Shown here: in pieces, positions 18,214 to 27,229 of the stretch
Position numbering within the stretch: position 1 is the first letter of the stretch
Layout: each line of letters starts with the position of its first letter
NCBI GenBank assembly: GCA_017439585.1
Contig: JAFSIV010000006.1
Span: 1-61,293, forward strand
Source of the DNA: Clostridia bacterium
Lineage (GTDB): Bacteria > Bacillota > Clostridia > Oscillospirales > Acutalibacteraceae
DNA length: 61,293 bases
Direction of reading: 5' to 3'
Program-made: the position numbers and the translations under genes
The notes under the pieces: model-generated
Seen by the model: the letters and a program-made list of their open reading frames with translations, nothing else
Databases searched by the model: none
What the model was told of the DNA's origin: nothing

Positions 18214-18711
18214 TTGAATATTAAAAATCGCGATTTTGATATTTTTGAGGCTTTGCCTGAAAATGCATTTTCAAAATATTCGGATATGGTTTATAGATTA
18301 GCCTTTGTTAGAACGAAGAGCAAGGCAGATGCCGATGATATTTTGCAGGAGGTATTCCTGAGATACATTAAGGTTTATAAAAAAATGCAAAGTGAAGAGC
18401 ATATTAAGGCTATGCTTTTGAGAATAACCGTTAATTGCTCAAACAGTTTTAATACTTCTTGGTATGTTAAAAAGACCGAGCCGCTAAACGATAATATAGC
18501 TGAGTATGATGAAAGTAGTGATGGTTATGTTTTAAATGAGGTATTAAAGCTGCCGCTTAAATACCGAACGGTTATACATTTGCATTATTATTGCGGCTAT
18601 TCGGTTGAGGAGATTGCAAAACTAAATAACCTGAAACCGCAAACGGTTAAAACCCATCTATTTCGCGCTCGCGAAATATTAAAAAATACTATAAAGGCAG
18701 ATGATTTATAA
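18214..18711 (+). CDS. ECF-type RNA polymerase sigma factor
   Basis: This 165-residue sigma-70 family protein with only regions 2 and 4 starts at TTG behind a strong AAAGGGGG ribosome binding site. Region 2 is at about residues 20-55 (YSDMVYRLAFVRTKSKADAD, DILQEVFLR), and the region 4 helix-turn-helix at about 110-160 (LPLKYRTVIHLHYYCGYSVE, EIAKLNN, QTVKTHLFRARE). It overlaps the next gene by one base, and that gene encodes a membrane protein with a cytoplasmic N-terminus, the usual arrangement for an ECF sigma and its membrane-bound regulator. Confidence 0.9.
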   Translation: MNIKNRDFDIFEALPENAFSKYSDMVYRLAFVRTKSKADADDILQEVFLRYIKVYKKMQSEEHIKAMLLRITVNCSNSFNTSWYVKKTEPLNDNIAEYDESSDGYVLNEVLKLPLKYRTVIHLHYYCGYSVEEIAKLNNLKPQTVKTHLFRAREILKNTIKADDL

Positions 18712-20645
18712 TGTTTGAAAAAAGATATAAAAATTCTCTTGAAAATATATCGGCAGATAAATATATTAAGAGTAAAGTCCTTTCTAAGATAGAAAGCGAA
18801 ACCGAAAAACAAAATAAGCCTATAAAACCTATTTATAAAACTGCAATAGCGTTTGCTCTTTGCTTTGTTTTGATTTTCACATCGGTTGCAACTATTTCAG
18901 GTATAAATTTAATTAAGAATAATTTTAAAAAATCCGAAGTGAATACCGAGTTGAAGAAGCAAACAAATTCTTATGATGATGTTTATGGCGCTTTGAAGAA
19001 ATTTAAAAAGAGTGATTTAATAAACGGTATTTTCCCAAGAAAAGAAAGTGATATGGAATTATATGCGATTGAGGATTATGCGGCTGATGACGGCGCCGCT
19101 AATGCAGGCGGTACTAATAAAGGAAATAATACCTCCGCTTCTGCCACTGATACCACGGCAAATGACGATTACACAAATACTAATAATCAGGTTTCAGGTG
19201 TTGAGGAAAGTGATATAGTTAAAACCGACGGCAAATATATTTATACTCTTTCAGCAAGAAACAAAGAATTTAGAATAGTTGACGCTAAGAGCCTTAAACT
19301 TTTGTCTAACGATTTTCTGCTTAATGATATTATCGGTTTAACAAATGAGATGTATTTATATGATAATTATGTTGTATTTTTATCAAATGGGCAGTTTGGT
19401 TCTCGTATGACAAAGGCGGTTGTTTTAGATATATCCAACCGCGAGAAGCCTAAACGAGTATATGATTTGGAGCAAAGCGGTATATATGTTTCCTCGCGTC
19501 TTATCGGTAATAAATTATATCTTATAACTAATTATAATCTTGATGTTTTTAATATAGCTAAAAACGATACTTCAACCTATATTCCAACCGTAAACTGCGA
19601 AAACTTTGCAGGTCAGGTTAAGTCGGATACGATAAATATATGCCCAAATCCCAATTCTGCTGAGTATACTGTGGTTTGTGGATACAATATAACAAACGGA
19701 AAGCTTACCGATACCAAATCGCTTTTGGGAAACAGTCAAAATGTTTATTGCAGTACTAAAAATATTATAACCGCAGGTTATAATTGGGAAGAGGAAAAAA
19801 CAACTGTTGTAAGATACGCTATTTCTGACGGTAAAATTGATTTAAAAGCTAACGGAAGTATAGACGGTGATTTATTAAATCAGTTTTCTATTGATGAAAA
19901 TGATGGATATTTCAGATTTGTAACAACGGTTGATAAACAGGTTAAATCATATAATGATTTTGGGGTTGGAAAGGAAATTGTTTCGGTAACAACAAACAGA
20001 AGCAATTCCTTGGTTATACTCGATAAAAATTTAGAAAAGGTTGGAGAGGTTAAAGATTTAGCGCCAGATGAGAGGGTATATTCGGTAAGATTTATGGGAG
20101 ATTATGCTTATTTTGTAACCTTCCGTCAAACCGATCCGCTTTTCTGCGTTGAATTAAAGGACCCCAAAAATCCTAAGGTTTTATCCGCTCTTAAAATTCC
20201 CGGATTTTCAAATTTCTTGTTTCCTTTCGGCGAAGGAAAGCTTTTAGGAATAGGTATGGATGCTGATGAAATAACCGGTAGAGCAAGAAATGTTAAAATA
20301 TCAATGTTTGATATTTCTAATCCTGCCGATGTTAAAGAAGCTTCAAAGTTTGTTACTAAATATTATTATTCTGATGCCACAAATTCCCATAAAGCAAGCT
20401 TGGTTGATGTTAAGAGGAATTTAATAGGCTTTTCTGCTGAAAATGGAAATTCTGGCGAATATGTTATTTTTAAATACGAGAACGGTAGTTTTAAAAATGT
20501 ATTCTCCGTTAATTTAGAGTCAATTGATAATGCGTATTCTGTTCGTGGGATTTGCATTGGAAATAATCTCTATATTATAACCGAAGATTTTATATCCGCT
20601 TATGATTTGGATGGTTTTAAGTTAATAAACAAATTGTATTTTTAG
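18711..20645 (+). CDS. Membrane-anchored beta-propeller protein, probable partner of the ECF sigma factor
   Basis: The protein has 644 residues. The N-terminal 40 residues are charged and probably cytoplasmic, followed by one membrane segment (about 45-65, TAIAFALCFVLIFTSVATIS), a Ser/Thr/Asn linker (about 125-160) and a large external domain. GVEESDIVKTDGKYIYTLS near residue 165 marks the beta-propeller family seen in secreted Firmicute and archaeal proteins (Beta_propel). Translational coupling (TAATG) with the sigma factor suggests an anti-sigma-like role, the propeller sensing something outside. I see no zinc-binding anti-sigma motif, so the regulatory role is inferred from context. Confidence 0.8.
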   Translation: MFEKRYKNSLENISADKYIKSKVLSKIESETEKQNKPIKPIYKTAIAFALCFVLIFTSVATISGINLIKNNFKKSEVNTELKKQTNSYDDVYGALKKFKKSDLINGIFPRKESDMELYAIEDYAADDGAANAGGTNKGNNTSASATDTTANDDYTNTNNQVSGVEESDIVKTDGKYIYTLSARNKEFRIVDAKSLKLLSNDFLLNDIIGLTNEMYLYDNYVVFLSNGQFGSRMTKAVVLDISNREKPKRVYDLEQSGIYVSSRLIGNKLYLITNYNLDVFNIAKNDTSTYIPTVNCENFAGQVKSDTINICPNPNSAEYTVVCGYNITNGKLTDTKSLLGNSQNVYCSTKNIITAGYNWEEEKTTVVRYAISDGKIDLKANGSIDGDLLNQFSIDENDGYFRFVTTVDKQVKSYNDFGVGKEIVSVTTNRSNSLVILDKNLEKVGEVKDLAPDERVYSVRFMGDYAYFVTFRQTDPLFCVELKDPKNPKVLSALKIPGFSNFLFPFGEGKLLGIGMDADEITGRARNVKISMFDISNPADVKEASKFVTKYYYSDATNSHKASLVDVKRNLIGFSAENGNSGEYVIFKYENGSFKNVFSVNLESIDNAYSVRGICIGNNLYIITEDFISAYDLDGFKLINKLYF

Positions 20646-20654
20646 CAAAAACAA

Positions 20655-20690
20655 AACCCGTTAGTTCGTTTGAACTAACGGGTTAATTTT
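20655..20690. terminator. Bidirectional terminator between convergent units
   Basis: A 13-bp perfect stem AACCCGTTAGTTC/GAACTAACGGGTT with a GTTT loop. T-rich tracts follow on both strands, serving the sigma/propeller operon and the reverse-strand ABC transporter. Confidence 0.88.
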
Positions 20691-21429
20691 ATAATACTTT
20701 ACTTAAAAAGTCTTTAAGACGGGGGCATTTTGGGTTGGAGAAAATTTCCTCGGGAGTCCCTTCCTCCATTATAACACCTTGGTCAATAAAGATAACCTTA
20801 TCTGCAACTTCTCTTGCGAAGCCCATTTCGTGAGTAACTATTGCCATGGTCATACCGTCTTGCGCGAGAGATTTCATAACCTCTAAAACCTCTCCAACCA
20901 TTTCGGGATCGAGAGCACTAGTCGGCTCGTCAAACAACATAACATCAGGTTGCATAGTGAGAGCTCTGACTATTGCGACACGCTGTTTTTGACCGCCTGA
21001 TAATTGAGAGGGGTAGGAGTTTGCTCGGTCGGCAAGGCCTACCTTTTCAAGTAATTTCATAGCAATTTCTTCGGCTTCTGCTTTTGGCATTTTTAAAAGT
21101 TTAGTTGGCGCGATGGTCATATTTTTAAGCACCGTCATATGAGGGAATAGGTTAAACTGTTGGAAAACCATACCGATTTTCTGGCGGTGTAAATTAATAT
21201 TTGTTTTTGGGTCGGTTATATCGGTGTCTTCAAATAAAATACTTCCGCCGGTTGGTTGCTCGAGCAAATTCAGAGTTCTTAAAAAGGTTGATTTTCCGCA
21301 ACCGGAAGGACCAATGATTACAATAACCTCTCCGCGTTTGATTTCAATATTTATACCTTTTAAAACTTCGGTTTCACCGAATTTTTTTTGCAAATTTTCA
21401 ACCTTAATCAGAGTTTCGTTAGTGGTCAC
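20689..21429 (-). CDS. glnQ: Polar amino acid ABC transporter, ATP-binding protein
   Basis: I choose a GTG start at 21429 because AAAGGAGG lies ten bases upstream; a longer TTG frame would include that site in its own codons. This gives 246 residues. Walker [11 protein letters not shown]-loop [10 protein letters not shown], signature LSGGQKQR and Walker [15 protein letters not shown] are intact. It energises uptake of a polar amino acid, probably Gln, Glu, Arg or cystine. It overlaps the permease gene by 11 bases and is last in a binding protein-permease-ATPase operon on the reverse strand. The exact substrate cannot be read from sequence. Confidence 0.93.
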   Translation of the reverse strand: MTTNETLIKVENLQKKFGETEVLKGINIEIKRGEVIVIIGPSGCGKSTFLRTLNLLEQPTGGSILFEDTDITDPKTNINLHRQKIGMVFQQFNLFPHMTVLKNMTIAPTKLLKMPKAEAEEIAMKLLEKVGLADRANSYPSQLSGGQKQRVAIVRALTMQPDVMLFDEPTSALDPEMVGEVLEVMKSLAQDGMTMAIVTHEMGFAREVADKVIFIDQGVIMEEGTPEEIFSNPKCPRLKDFLSKVL

Positions 21430-22195
21430 TGTTGCGAAGCCTCCTTTCAAAAATTCCTAAAAGCTTGGTTAAACCAACAACTAAAATAAGGTATATTATT
21501 GCCAAACTAATATAGGGAACATAGGCTTGATATGTTATACTAACAATATTTTGCGCTTGCTTGGTAACATCGCGAAGAGCTATAACTGATACAAGAGAGG
21601 TATCTTTAAGCAGGGTAATCATTTCGTTACCGAGCGCGGGCAATATGTTTTTAATTGCCTGAGGTATTATGAAATGCCACATTGTGCTAACATAACTAAA
21701 ACCTAACGAGCGTCCCGCTTCCATTTGCCCCTTATCAATAGACATTATACCAGAACGGGCAATTTCTGCAACATAAGCGCCTGAGTTGATACCAAGTGTT
21801 ATGATACCGCAAAAAATGGTATCAATCTTTGATTCAGGCACCATAATAACAAAACCCATAATAAGTAATTGAACCATCATCGGAGTTCCGCGGATTATGG
21901 TTAAATATATGTTAGAAATAGTATTTAAAACCTTTAATATAAAATTTGGCTTTTTACTGCTTAAATCGTGAGATGTACGAATAATGGCTATTATAAGACC
22001 TATTATTATACCTAAAAATAAAGCGCCTATGGTTACAATAAAGGTTATTTGCAGACCGTCGGCAAACAGCTTCCATCTATCTGCATATATAAAGGTTTGG
22101 TAGATTTGGAAAACAAATTGTTGAATCCATTTTGGAAAACCTAAAAACCATTCGGGTGCGCCGGATAGCCATTCGGTAAAGGTTAAGAAATTCAA
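21419..22195 (-). CDS. Polar amino acid ABC transporter, permease
   Basis: The permease has 258 residues with a TTG start behind AGGTG. Five or so membrane segments and the EAA loop region ([21 protein letters not shown], with conserved Ala-Gly) identify the His/Glu/Gln/Arg permease family. A longer than usual N-terminal stretch (about 45 residues, Trp/Phe/Pro-rich) precedes the first core segment. A single permease suggests a homodimer, as in many Gram-positive cystine or arginine systems. Confidence 0.93.
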   Translation of the reverse strand: MNFLTFTEWLSGAPEWFLGFPKWIQQFVFQIYQTFIYADRWKLFADGLQITFIVTIGALFLGIIIGLIIAIIRTSHDLSSKKPNFILKVLNTISNIYLTIIRGTPMMVQLLIMGFVIMVPESKIDTIFCGIITLGINSGAYVAEIARSGIMSIDKGQMEAGRSLGFSYVSTMWHFIIPQAIKNILPALGNEMITLLKDTSLVSVIALRDVTKQAQNIVSITYQAYVPYISLAIIYLILVVGLTKLLGIFERRLRNSDH

Positions 22196-22274
22196 AATAT
22201 CACCTATTTTTACAAAATTGTAGCAGGGAAGCGAGTGCCGCCCTGCTACTTAAATTTTTTTAAAACTTCAAGTA

Positions 22275-23021
22275 TTATTCAGCAGGAATATACTTGTTAA
22301 TGATTTCGTCGATTTTGCCTTCTTCTTTAAGCTCTTTCAAAGCATTATTGAAGTCTTTTAAAAGTTCGTTGTTATCCTTTGAGATAGCTGCGGCATAATC
22401 TTCTTTAACATATTCGGTTTCAAGAATGATAAGACCTTCATTTGCTTTAACATAATTCTTAGCAGGCTCGTTATCAATAACAACACAGTCTACCTGACCG
22501 TTTTTAAGAGCGGCAACTGCCAAAGCACCGTTTTGATACTGTTTAACCATATCCTGACCGTAATCGTCGGTACAATAAATGTCTCCGGTTGTACCGGTTT
22601 GAACACCGATTTTCTTACCCTGCAAATCATCAACAGTTTTGATAGCAGAATTTTCAGAAACGATAACAACCTGAACACCGGTAGCGTATGTATCAGAGAA
22701 ATCAACAGTTTCTTTGCGCTCATCAGTAACGGTCATACCGGCAAGAGCAAAGTCAATAGAGCCGGATTGAACAGCGGTTAAAAGAGAATCGAAATCCATA
22801 TCCTTGATTTCAAGCTCTTTGCCTAACTTCTCAGCAACAGCAGCAGCGATTTCAGCATCAATACCTACGATATTACCTGCATCATCAGTGAATTCGTATG
22901 GAGGGAATGAAGCATTTGTTCCCATAACTAATTTCTCGGTATCTTTTGAGCCGCATGCAGCGCAAGAAAGCACTAAGCAAACAACGGCTAAAAGAGCCAA
23001 AATTTTTGTAAACTTTTTCAT
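22275..23021 (-). CDS. Polar amino acid ABC transporter, substrate-binding lipoprotein
   Basis: I start at the ATG that follows AAAGGAG, giving 248 residues. The signal peptide MKKFTKILALLAVVCLVLSC ends at a lipobox-like CAAC before GSKD. The mature part is a type II periplasmic binding fold of family 3 (GTNASFPPYEF, GIDAEIAAAVAEKLG, DERKETVDFSDTY). It captures the amino acid for the permease 79 bases downstream. It is first in the operon and has a perfect consensus promoter. Confidence 0.94.
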   Translation of the reverse strand: MKKFTKILALLAVVCLVLSCAACGSKDTEKLVMGTNASFPPYEFTDDAGNIVGIDAEIAAAVAEKLGKELEIKDMDFDSLLTAVQSGSIDFALAGMTVTDERKETVDFSDTYATGVQVVIVSENSAIKTVDDLQGKKIGVQTGTTGDIYCTDDYGQDMVKQYQNGALAVAALKNGQVDCVVIDNEPAKNYVKANEGLIILETEYVKEDYAAAISKDNNELLKDFNNALKELKEEGKIDEIINKYIPAE

Positions 23022-23068
23022 AAATATTCTCCTTTTATTTTTTCGCATAAGCGATTTTAATTTATAAA

Positions 23069-23097
23069 ATTATACCATTTAAAAATATAAATGTCAA
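23069..23097 (-). promoter_or_regulatory. Promoter of the amino acid ABC transporter
   Basis: On the reverse strand TTGACA (23097-23092) and TATAAT (23074-23069) are separated by 17 bases, a perfect consensus match. Confidence 0.88.
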
Positions 23098-23238
23098 CTG
23101 CTTTTGCATAAATATGCGAGAAATAAGCTTAGATTTAAAATATTTATTCATATTTTTAACTTTTTATGCCTAAAACATAGTGATTTAGTTTGGCAGATTG
23201 TCTTTTTTTTCATAGTATGTACTAGGTCTATTATTTGA

Positions 23239-23274
23239 CCGGAATTTTAATTCCGAGTTTTTCGGAGGGATAAA
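23239..23274 (+). promoter_or_regulatory. Hairpin next to the ribosome binding site of the DUF3343 gene
   Basis: CGGAATT/AATTCCG around 23240-23255 forms a small hairpin, and a following CCGAG...TTCGG pairing reaches into the CGGAGGG ribosome binding site. It may tune translation; no known riboswitch class is recognised. The rest of the gap from 23098 to 23238 shows nothing I can name. Confidence 0.25.
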
Positions 23275-23496
23275 ATGAAAAAATATTTAATTGTAACAGG
23301 AACGGTAACCTATGCGGTTAAAGGTAAGGTTATATTAAACCGAAAAGGCTTCAAAGCAAAGGTTGAAAAGCTTACTGAGATAAAATCAAATCAAGGTTGC
23401 GGATATGCAATCGCTGTTACGGGAGATATCGAAAAAATTAGAGAATTATTGATATCCTCCGGTGTGAAAATACTTGAAATAATTGAAACAAAATAA
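23275..23496 (+). CDS. DUF3343 protein, putative sulfur/selenium carrier-like
   Basis: This 73-residue protein has the DUF3343 pattern: an N-terminal strand YLIVTGTVTYAVKGKVILN and the central SNQGCGYAIAV motif holding a conserved Cys. Members have been described as putative Se/S carriers because they occur beside cysteine desulfurase-like enzymes and selenium genes. Exactly this pairing is present: the next gene, 43 bases on, is a class V aminotransferase-fold desulfurase. The conserved Cys could accept persulfide or selenide. Its biochemical role is unproven. Confidence 0.8.
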   Translation: MKKYLIVTGTVTYAVKGKVILNRKGFKAKVEKLTEIKSNQGCGYAIAVTGDIEKIRELLISSGVKILEIIETK

Positions 23497-23515
23497 GGGC
23501 GTTTTTTACGCCCTT
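23495..23515 (+). other. Intercistronic hairpin between DUF3343 and desulfurase genes
   Basis: An 8-bp stem AAGGGCGT/ACGCCCTT with a TTTTT loop overlaps the DUF3343 stop codon. It has only a short T stretch, so it is more likely partial attenuation or an RNA processing boundary than a full terminator. Confidence 0.4.
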
Positions 23516-23539
23516 TAAGTTTGGTAAGGAGAAATTTTA

Positions 23540-24688
23540 ATGATATATTTTGATAATGCCGCAACAACCGGCAAAAAGCCCGAAACGGTTATAAAAGCGG
23601 TGGTAAGTGCTTTGAAAAATAACTGTGCCAACCCTGGAAGAAGCGGACACAAGCTTTCGGTTAAAACGGTTGATGAAATTTATAAAATCAGAGAGAAAAC
23701 AGCAAGCTTTTTTGGACTAAATAATGCTGAAAAGGTTATTTTTACCCATAACTGCACAACAAGTATTAATATGGTTTTAAAGGGCGTTTTGAAAAGGGGA
23801 GACCATATAGTTGTATCCTCGCTTGAACATAATGCAGTTATGCGCCCACTTGAAAAAATGAGAATACCTTACAGTATTGCTGAGGTTTCTTTAACTGATG
23901 ATAATATAACGGCAGAAAATTTTAAAAAAGCTATAAAACCGAACACAAGAATGATTTTTTGTACCGCCGCTTCAAATGTTTGCGGCAAGATTTTGCCTAT
24001 TGAAAAAATAGGTGAAATATGCAAAGAAAAGGGAATACTTTTTGGAGTGGACGCTGCTCAGGGCGCGGGAGTTTTGCCGATAAATATGCAGAAGATGAAT
24101 ATTGATTATCTTTGTGTTGCGGCTCATAAGGGACTTTATGCGCCTATGTCAAGCGGAATTTTGCTTTGCAAAAGAGATATTGAAAATACCATTTTTGAAG
24201 GCGGAACGGGAACAGGCTCTTTGGATTTTAAACACCCAAATATAATACCTGAGGGATTTGAAAGCGGTACTTTGAGTGTTCCAAATATATTTGGAATAGG
24301 TGCTGGTATAGATTATGTAAACCAAAAAGGGCTTGAAAAAATATATAAAAGCGAGTTGAATTTAATAAAAAATATCTATTTTTCTTTAAGAAATAACCCT
24401 ATTTTTGAATTGTATACACCCGAGCCTCTTTATCAAAGCTATGTGCCTGTTTTACCGTTTAATTTAAAAGGTGTTTCGAGCGAAAAAACGGCGGCATTGT
24501 TAGACGAATATAATATTGCGGTAAGAGGCGGATTACATTGTGCACCATCTGCCCACAAGGTGCTCAAAACTGCCGAAAAAGGTGCGGTTAGAGTGTCAGT
24601 TGCAACATTTAATAATGAAAATGAAGTCAGTACTTTTCTGAATACCATTAAAAGCGAAAAATTTATTAAAAATCTTATAAAAAATTAA
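23540..24688 (+). CDS. Cysteine desulfurase-like PLP enzyme (class V aminotransferase fold)
   Basis: The enzyme has 382 residues, opening with IYFDNAATTGKKP. The PLP lysine is in AAHKGLYAP and the catalytic cysteine loop in RGGLHCAPSAH; DAAQGAG and ESGTLSVPN are further family blocks. It would remove sulfur from cysteine (or selenium from selenocysteine) and pass it to an acceptor, plausibly the adjacent DUF3343 protein. It belongs to the SufS/CsdB-like branch found next to DUF3343 rather than to an isc or suf operon, none of which is in view. Confidence 0.88.
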   Translation: MIYFDNAATTGKKPETVIKAVVSALKNNCANPGRSGHKLSVKTVDEIYKIREKTASFFGLNNAEKVIFTHNCTTSINMVLKGVLKRGDHIVVSSLEHNAVMRPLEKMRIPYSIAEVSLTDDNITAENFKKAIKPNTRMIFCTAASNVCGKILPIEKIGEICKEKGILFGVDAAQGAGVLPINMQKMNIDYLCVAAHKGLYAPMSSGILLCKRDIENTIFEGGTGTGSLDFKHPNIIPEGFESGTLSVPNIFGIGAGIDYVNQKGLEKIYKSELNLIKNIYFSLRNNPIFELYTPEPLYQSYVPVLPFNLKGVSSEKTAALLDEYNIAVRGGLHCAPSAHKVLKTAEKGAVRVSVATFNNENEVSTFLNTIKSEKFIKNLIKN

Positions 24689-24708
24689 TAAAAATATTTA
24701 AAAACCTA

Positions 24709-24737
24709 TTGAACGAAGCTTAAAAATATGTTAAACT
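24709..24737 (+). promoter_or_regulatory. Promoter of cdaA-cdaR
   Basis: TTGAAC at 24709-24714 and TAAACT at 24732-24737 with a 17-base spacer, 36 bases before the GTG start. Confidence 0.5.
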
Positions 24738-24773
24738 ATATTATGTAAAGTTGTAGGAAAAGGAAGTAGTAAG

Positions 24774-25673
24774 GTGGATAGAATTTTCGATACGATTTAT
24801 TCGGGCTGGAATCAGGTTGTTTTTGCAATTTCAAATTTCAGATTTTTCGATATTATTGATATTTTGATAATAGCTTTTGTTATATACAAGGCTATCGGTT
24901 TCTTGCGCGAATCGAGAGCAGGTCAGTTAATAAAAGGTATTGCGATTTTGCTTGCTATTTATTTTATAGCTCGCTGGTGCGAATTAACTACTGTTTCTTG
25001 GGCGCTTTCTAAAATAGTAGATTCGATTATTATCGCCGCGGCGGTTATCTTCCAACCTGAAATCAGGCGTATTTTGGAAAAGGTTGGTCATACTAATTTC
25101 ACCGGAAGCCGCAATATTTCAGGAGATGGTGTTGAGCTATCGAAATGCATTGAAAATGTTAGCCGAGCTATTGCAGTTATGTCAGAAAAGCATATTGGTG
25201 CTTTGATAGTTTTTGAACGCAAAACTCAGCTTGGCGAAATCGCCGATACGGGAACTGTTATTGATGCGGCTGCCTCTTCCTCAATGCTAAATAATATTTT
25301 CTTCCCGAAATCCCCTTTGCATGACGGTGCTTTGCTTATCAGAGAAGGCAGACTTTATGCCGCAGGCTGCATATTACCGCTTACTCAGCGCGAGGATTTG
25401 AGCTTGCAACTTGGAACAAGGCATAGAGCAGCCATCGGTATGACCGAAAATTCTGATGCGGTTGTGGTTGTTGTATCGGAAGAAACAGGAACGATTTCTA
25501 TTGTTGTTAACGGTAGTATAACCCGAAATTATAGCGGTGTTTCGGCGGGTGCCGAGCTTAACAGATTGTTGCTCGAAAATTCACAAGCCGAAAAAATCGG
25601 CACCGTTAAAAAGGTTGTTGATAAAATTAACATCTTCAAAAAAACCGAAGGAAAGGAAAAGGATAAGAAATGA
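24774..25673 (+). CDS. cdaA: Diadenylate cyclase CdaA
   Basis: The cyclase has 299 residues and starts at GTG. Three N-terminal membrane segments (about 25-100) precede the DAC domain, which has the two catalytic motifs DGA (Asp184, in SPLHDGALLI) and RHR (216-218, in GTRHRAAIG). It makes the second messenger c-di-AMP from two ATP, controlling osmolyte and potassium balance and wall homeostasis. It overlaps cdaR by four bases; in many Firmicutes glmM follows as the third gene, but it does not here. Confidence 0.96.
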   Translation: MDRIFDTIYSGWNQVVFAISNFRFFDIIDILIIAFVIYKAIGFLRESRAGQLIKGIAILLAIYFIARWCELTTVSWALSKIVDSIIIAAAVIFQPEIRRILEKVGHTNFTGSRNISGDGVELSKCIENVSRAIAVMSEKHIGALIVFERKTQLGEIADTGTVIDAAASSSMLNNIFFPKSPLHDGALLIREGRLYAAGCILPLTQREDLSLQLGTRHRAAIGMTENSDAVVVVVSEETGTISIVVNGSITRNYSGVSAGAELNRLLLENSQAEKIGTVKKVVDKINIFKKTEGKEKDKK

Positions 25674-26935
25674 AATTTTTAAAAGACTTTTCTTTAAAAA
25701 AGCTGTTTTATAACAAGCAGTTTGCTATTACCTTTTCGGTTTTGATGGCATTCCTTTTATGGCTTACGATTGTTATAAATCAAAAGCCGATTGTTAAAAG
25801 AACTTTTACTAATATTCCGGTTAATATTAATCTTGAAAATACCTTTGTTTCAGAAAACAATATGAATATTATCGGTGATATTTCTAAGCAGAGGTTTACG
25901 GTTACTTTAAGCGGACCTACTGCTGTTATAAGCTCGCTAAAAGATTCTGATATAAGTATATTCGCTTCTGCGGGCGAGGTTGATGCACCGGGAGAATATG
26001 ATTTAAAGGTTGCGGCAACATCAACGGTTAACGCAACGGAATATGATGTTATAAGCATTTCTCCTGCAACTGTTAAAATCAATTTCGATTATATTGATAC
26101 TAAGGAATATCAAATTGAGGCATCTGCTGAGGGTGCGGTTGCGGCAGGAGGATTAATTGCGGAAAACGGTATTGTTGGCGGAACGGATGGCGGAATGATA
26201 ACAATAACCGGTCCGAGAACTATTATGAACCGCATTGAAACTGTAAAGGCATCTGCTGTTGTTAATAAAACTTTAAGCCAAACAGAAAGCTTTGATGCTG
26301 ATATTGTTTTATATGATGCGGAAAACAGGGCAATAAGCACCGAGAATTTAACTCTAAGTGTTAATAAGGTTAAGGTTACTGTTCCGATTTCAAAGAAGAA
26401 AACGGTGCCTGTTAAGGTTAAGTTTGGAAACACACCGGCAAACTTTGATGCTTCATCTATCAAAACAACCTTAAATCACCAAAAGGTTACAATTATCGGC
26501 ACTCCTGAAATGATTGAAAAAACAACTTCGGTTGAACTCGCGCCGATTGATATAACAACGGTTTCCTCAAATAAAACCAAATTTGAGGTTGCCGCTAATT
26601 TGCCGGAGGGCGTTCGGTTGCTTGATAGTATTGAAAGCTTTGAAGTTTCGGTTGATACTGGTAATTATATAACTAGAATTTTCTCTGTTTCTGAAATCAA
26701 ATTAAAAAACACACCGTCTGGTTTAAAACCAACTGTGCCGAATACTATTGCAAATGTAAAGGTATTCGGACCGCGCTCGGCTGTTAGAAATTTATCGGCT
26801 TCTGATATTTATGCGCAAATAGATTTGAAGGATAAATCGGCAGGAGTTTATACGGTTGATGCTGTAATTAACTTTAAATCAAGCAAAAATGTTTGGGCTA
26901 TCGGCACATATACAACAACTGTAACGTTGAAATAA
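25670..26935 (+). CDS. cdaR: CdaR, YbbR-domain regulator of CdaA
   Basis: This 421-residue protein has one N-terminal membrane anchor (about residues 16-38, QFAITFSVLMAFLLWLTIVI) and an extracytoplasmic region of about four YbbR repeats of roughly 85 residues, each with a VTLSGP, ITGPRT, VTIIGT or VKVFGP turn. It binds CdaA and modulates c-di-AMP synthesis. The four-base ATGA overlap with cdaA supports fixed stoichiometry. glmM is missing immediately downstream; instead a non-coding hairpin array follows. Confidence 0.93.
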   Translation: MKFLKDFSLKKLFYNKQFAITFSVLMAFLLWLTIVINQKPIVKRTFTNIPVNINLENTFVSENNMNIIGDISKQRFTVTLSGPTAVISSLKDSDISIFASAGEVDAPGEYDLKVAATSTVNATEYDVISISPATVKINFDYIDTKEYQIEASAEGAVAAGGLIAENGIVGGTDGGMITITGPRTIMNRIETVKASAVVNKTLSQTESFDADIVLYDAENRAISTENLTLSVNKVKVTVPISKKKTVPVKVKFGNTPANFDASSIKTTLNHQKVTIIGTPEMIEKTTSVELAPIDITTVSSNKTKFEVAANLPEGVRLLDSIESFEVSVDTGNYITRIFSVSEIKLKNTPSGLKPTVPNTIANVKVFGPRSAVRNLSASDIYAQIDLKDKSAGVYTVDAVINFKSSKNVWAIGTYTTTVTLK

Positions 26936-27229
26936 TTAATTAGTATGATTATAATGATTGTAGTTTGTCGAAACGCTAAAAAAACGCTTCGACAAGCCAC
27001 TTTCTAAGTAGCTTAAGCAAAATTAAATTTTTATATTTAATTTTGCGCAACATTCATGACAATGAGATAGGACAAATTTTTCTGAAAATTTGTCGCAAAA
27101 TCAAAGATTTTGTGGCGAAACAATATTGTTTCGCCTAACCTATACCATTATGGGCGGCATTTTGCCGCCCGTAAACTGATTTTAACCATAAAAATCTTTT
27201 TTGCATATCTTGTTATTGGTGATGTTTTT
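26936..27229. repeat. Tandem array of six hairpins in a gene-free stretch
   Basis: Six stem-loops follow one another: 26965-26995 (11-bp stem, one mismatch, A-rich loop); 27017-27046 (12-bp perfect); 27071-27094 (10-bp perfect, TCTG loop); 27095-27113 (8-bp, AAA loop); 27114-27135 (22-base perfect palindrome); 27152-27170 (GGGCGGCA/TGCCGCCC, TTT loop). The first may end cdaR transcripts, although it has no T run behind it. The last matches the core of the REP-like element at 60843. The other four are not typical terminators. Confidence 0.8.

Noticed and set aside
23497-23520. A full intrinsic terminator between the DUF3343 and desulfurase genes
   Set aside because: The stem is good but is followed by TTTAAG rather than a T run, and the next gene has no separate promoter, so co-transcription is more likely.
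24774-26935. A c-di-AMP (ydaO) riboswitch near cdaA
   Set aside because: The upstream gap is only 85 bases, too short for that riboswitch, and the downstream hairpins do not match its architecture.
27110-27229. Longer N-terminus for the small membrane protein before recD2
   Set aside because: The extension would encode residues through two palindromes (27114-27135 and 27152-27170) with no ribosome binding site; the ATG at 27230 leads directly into a normal membrane segment.
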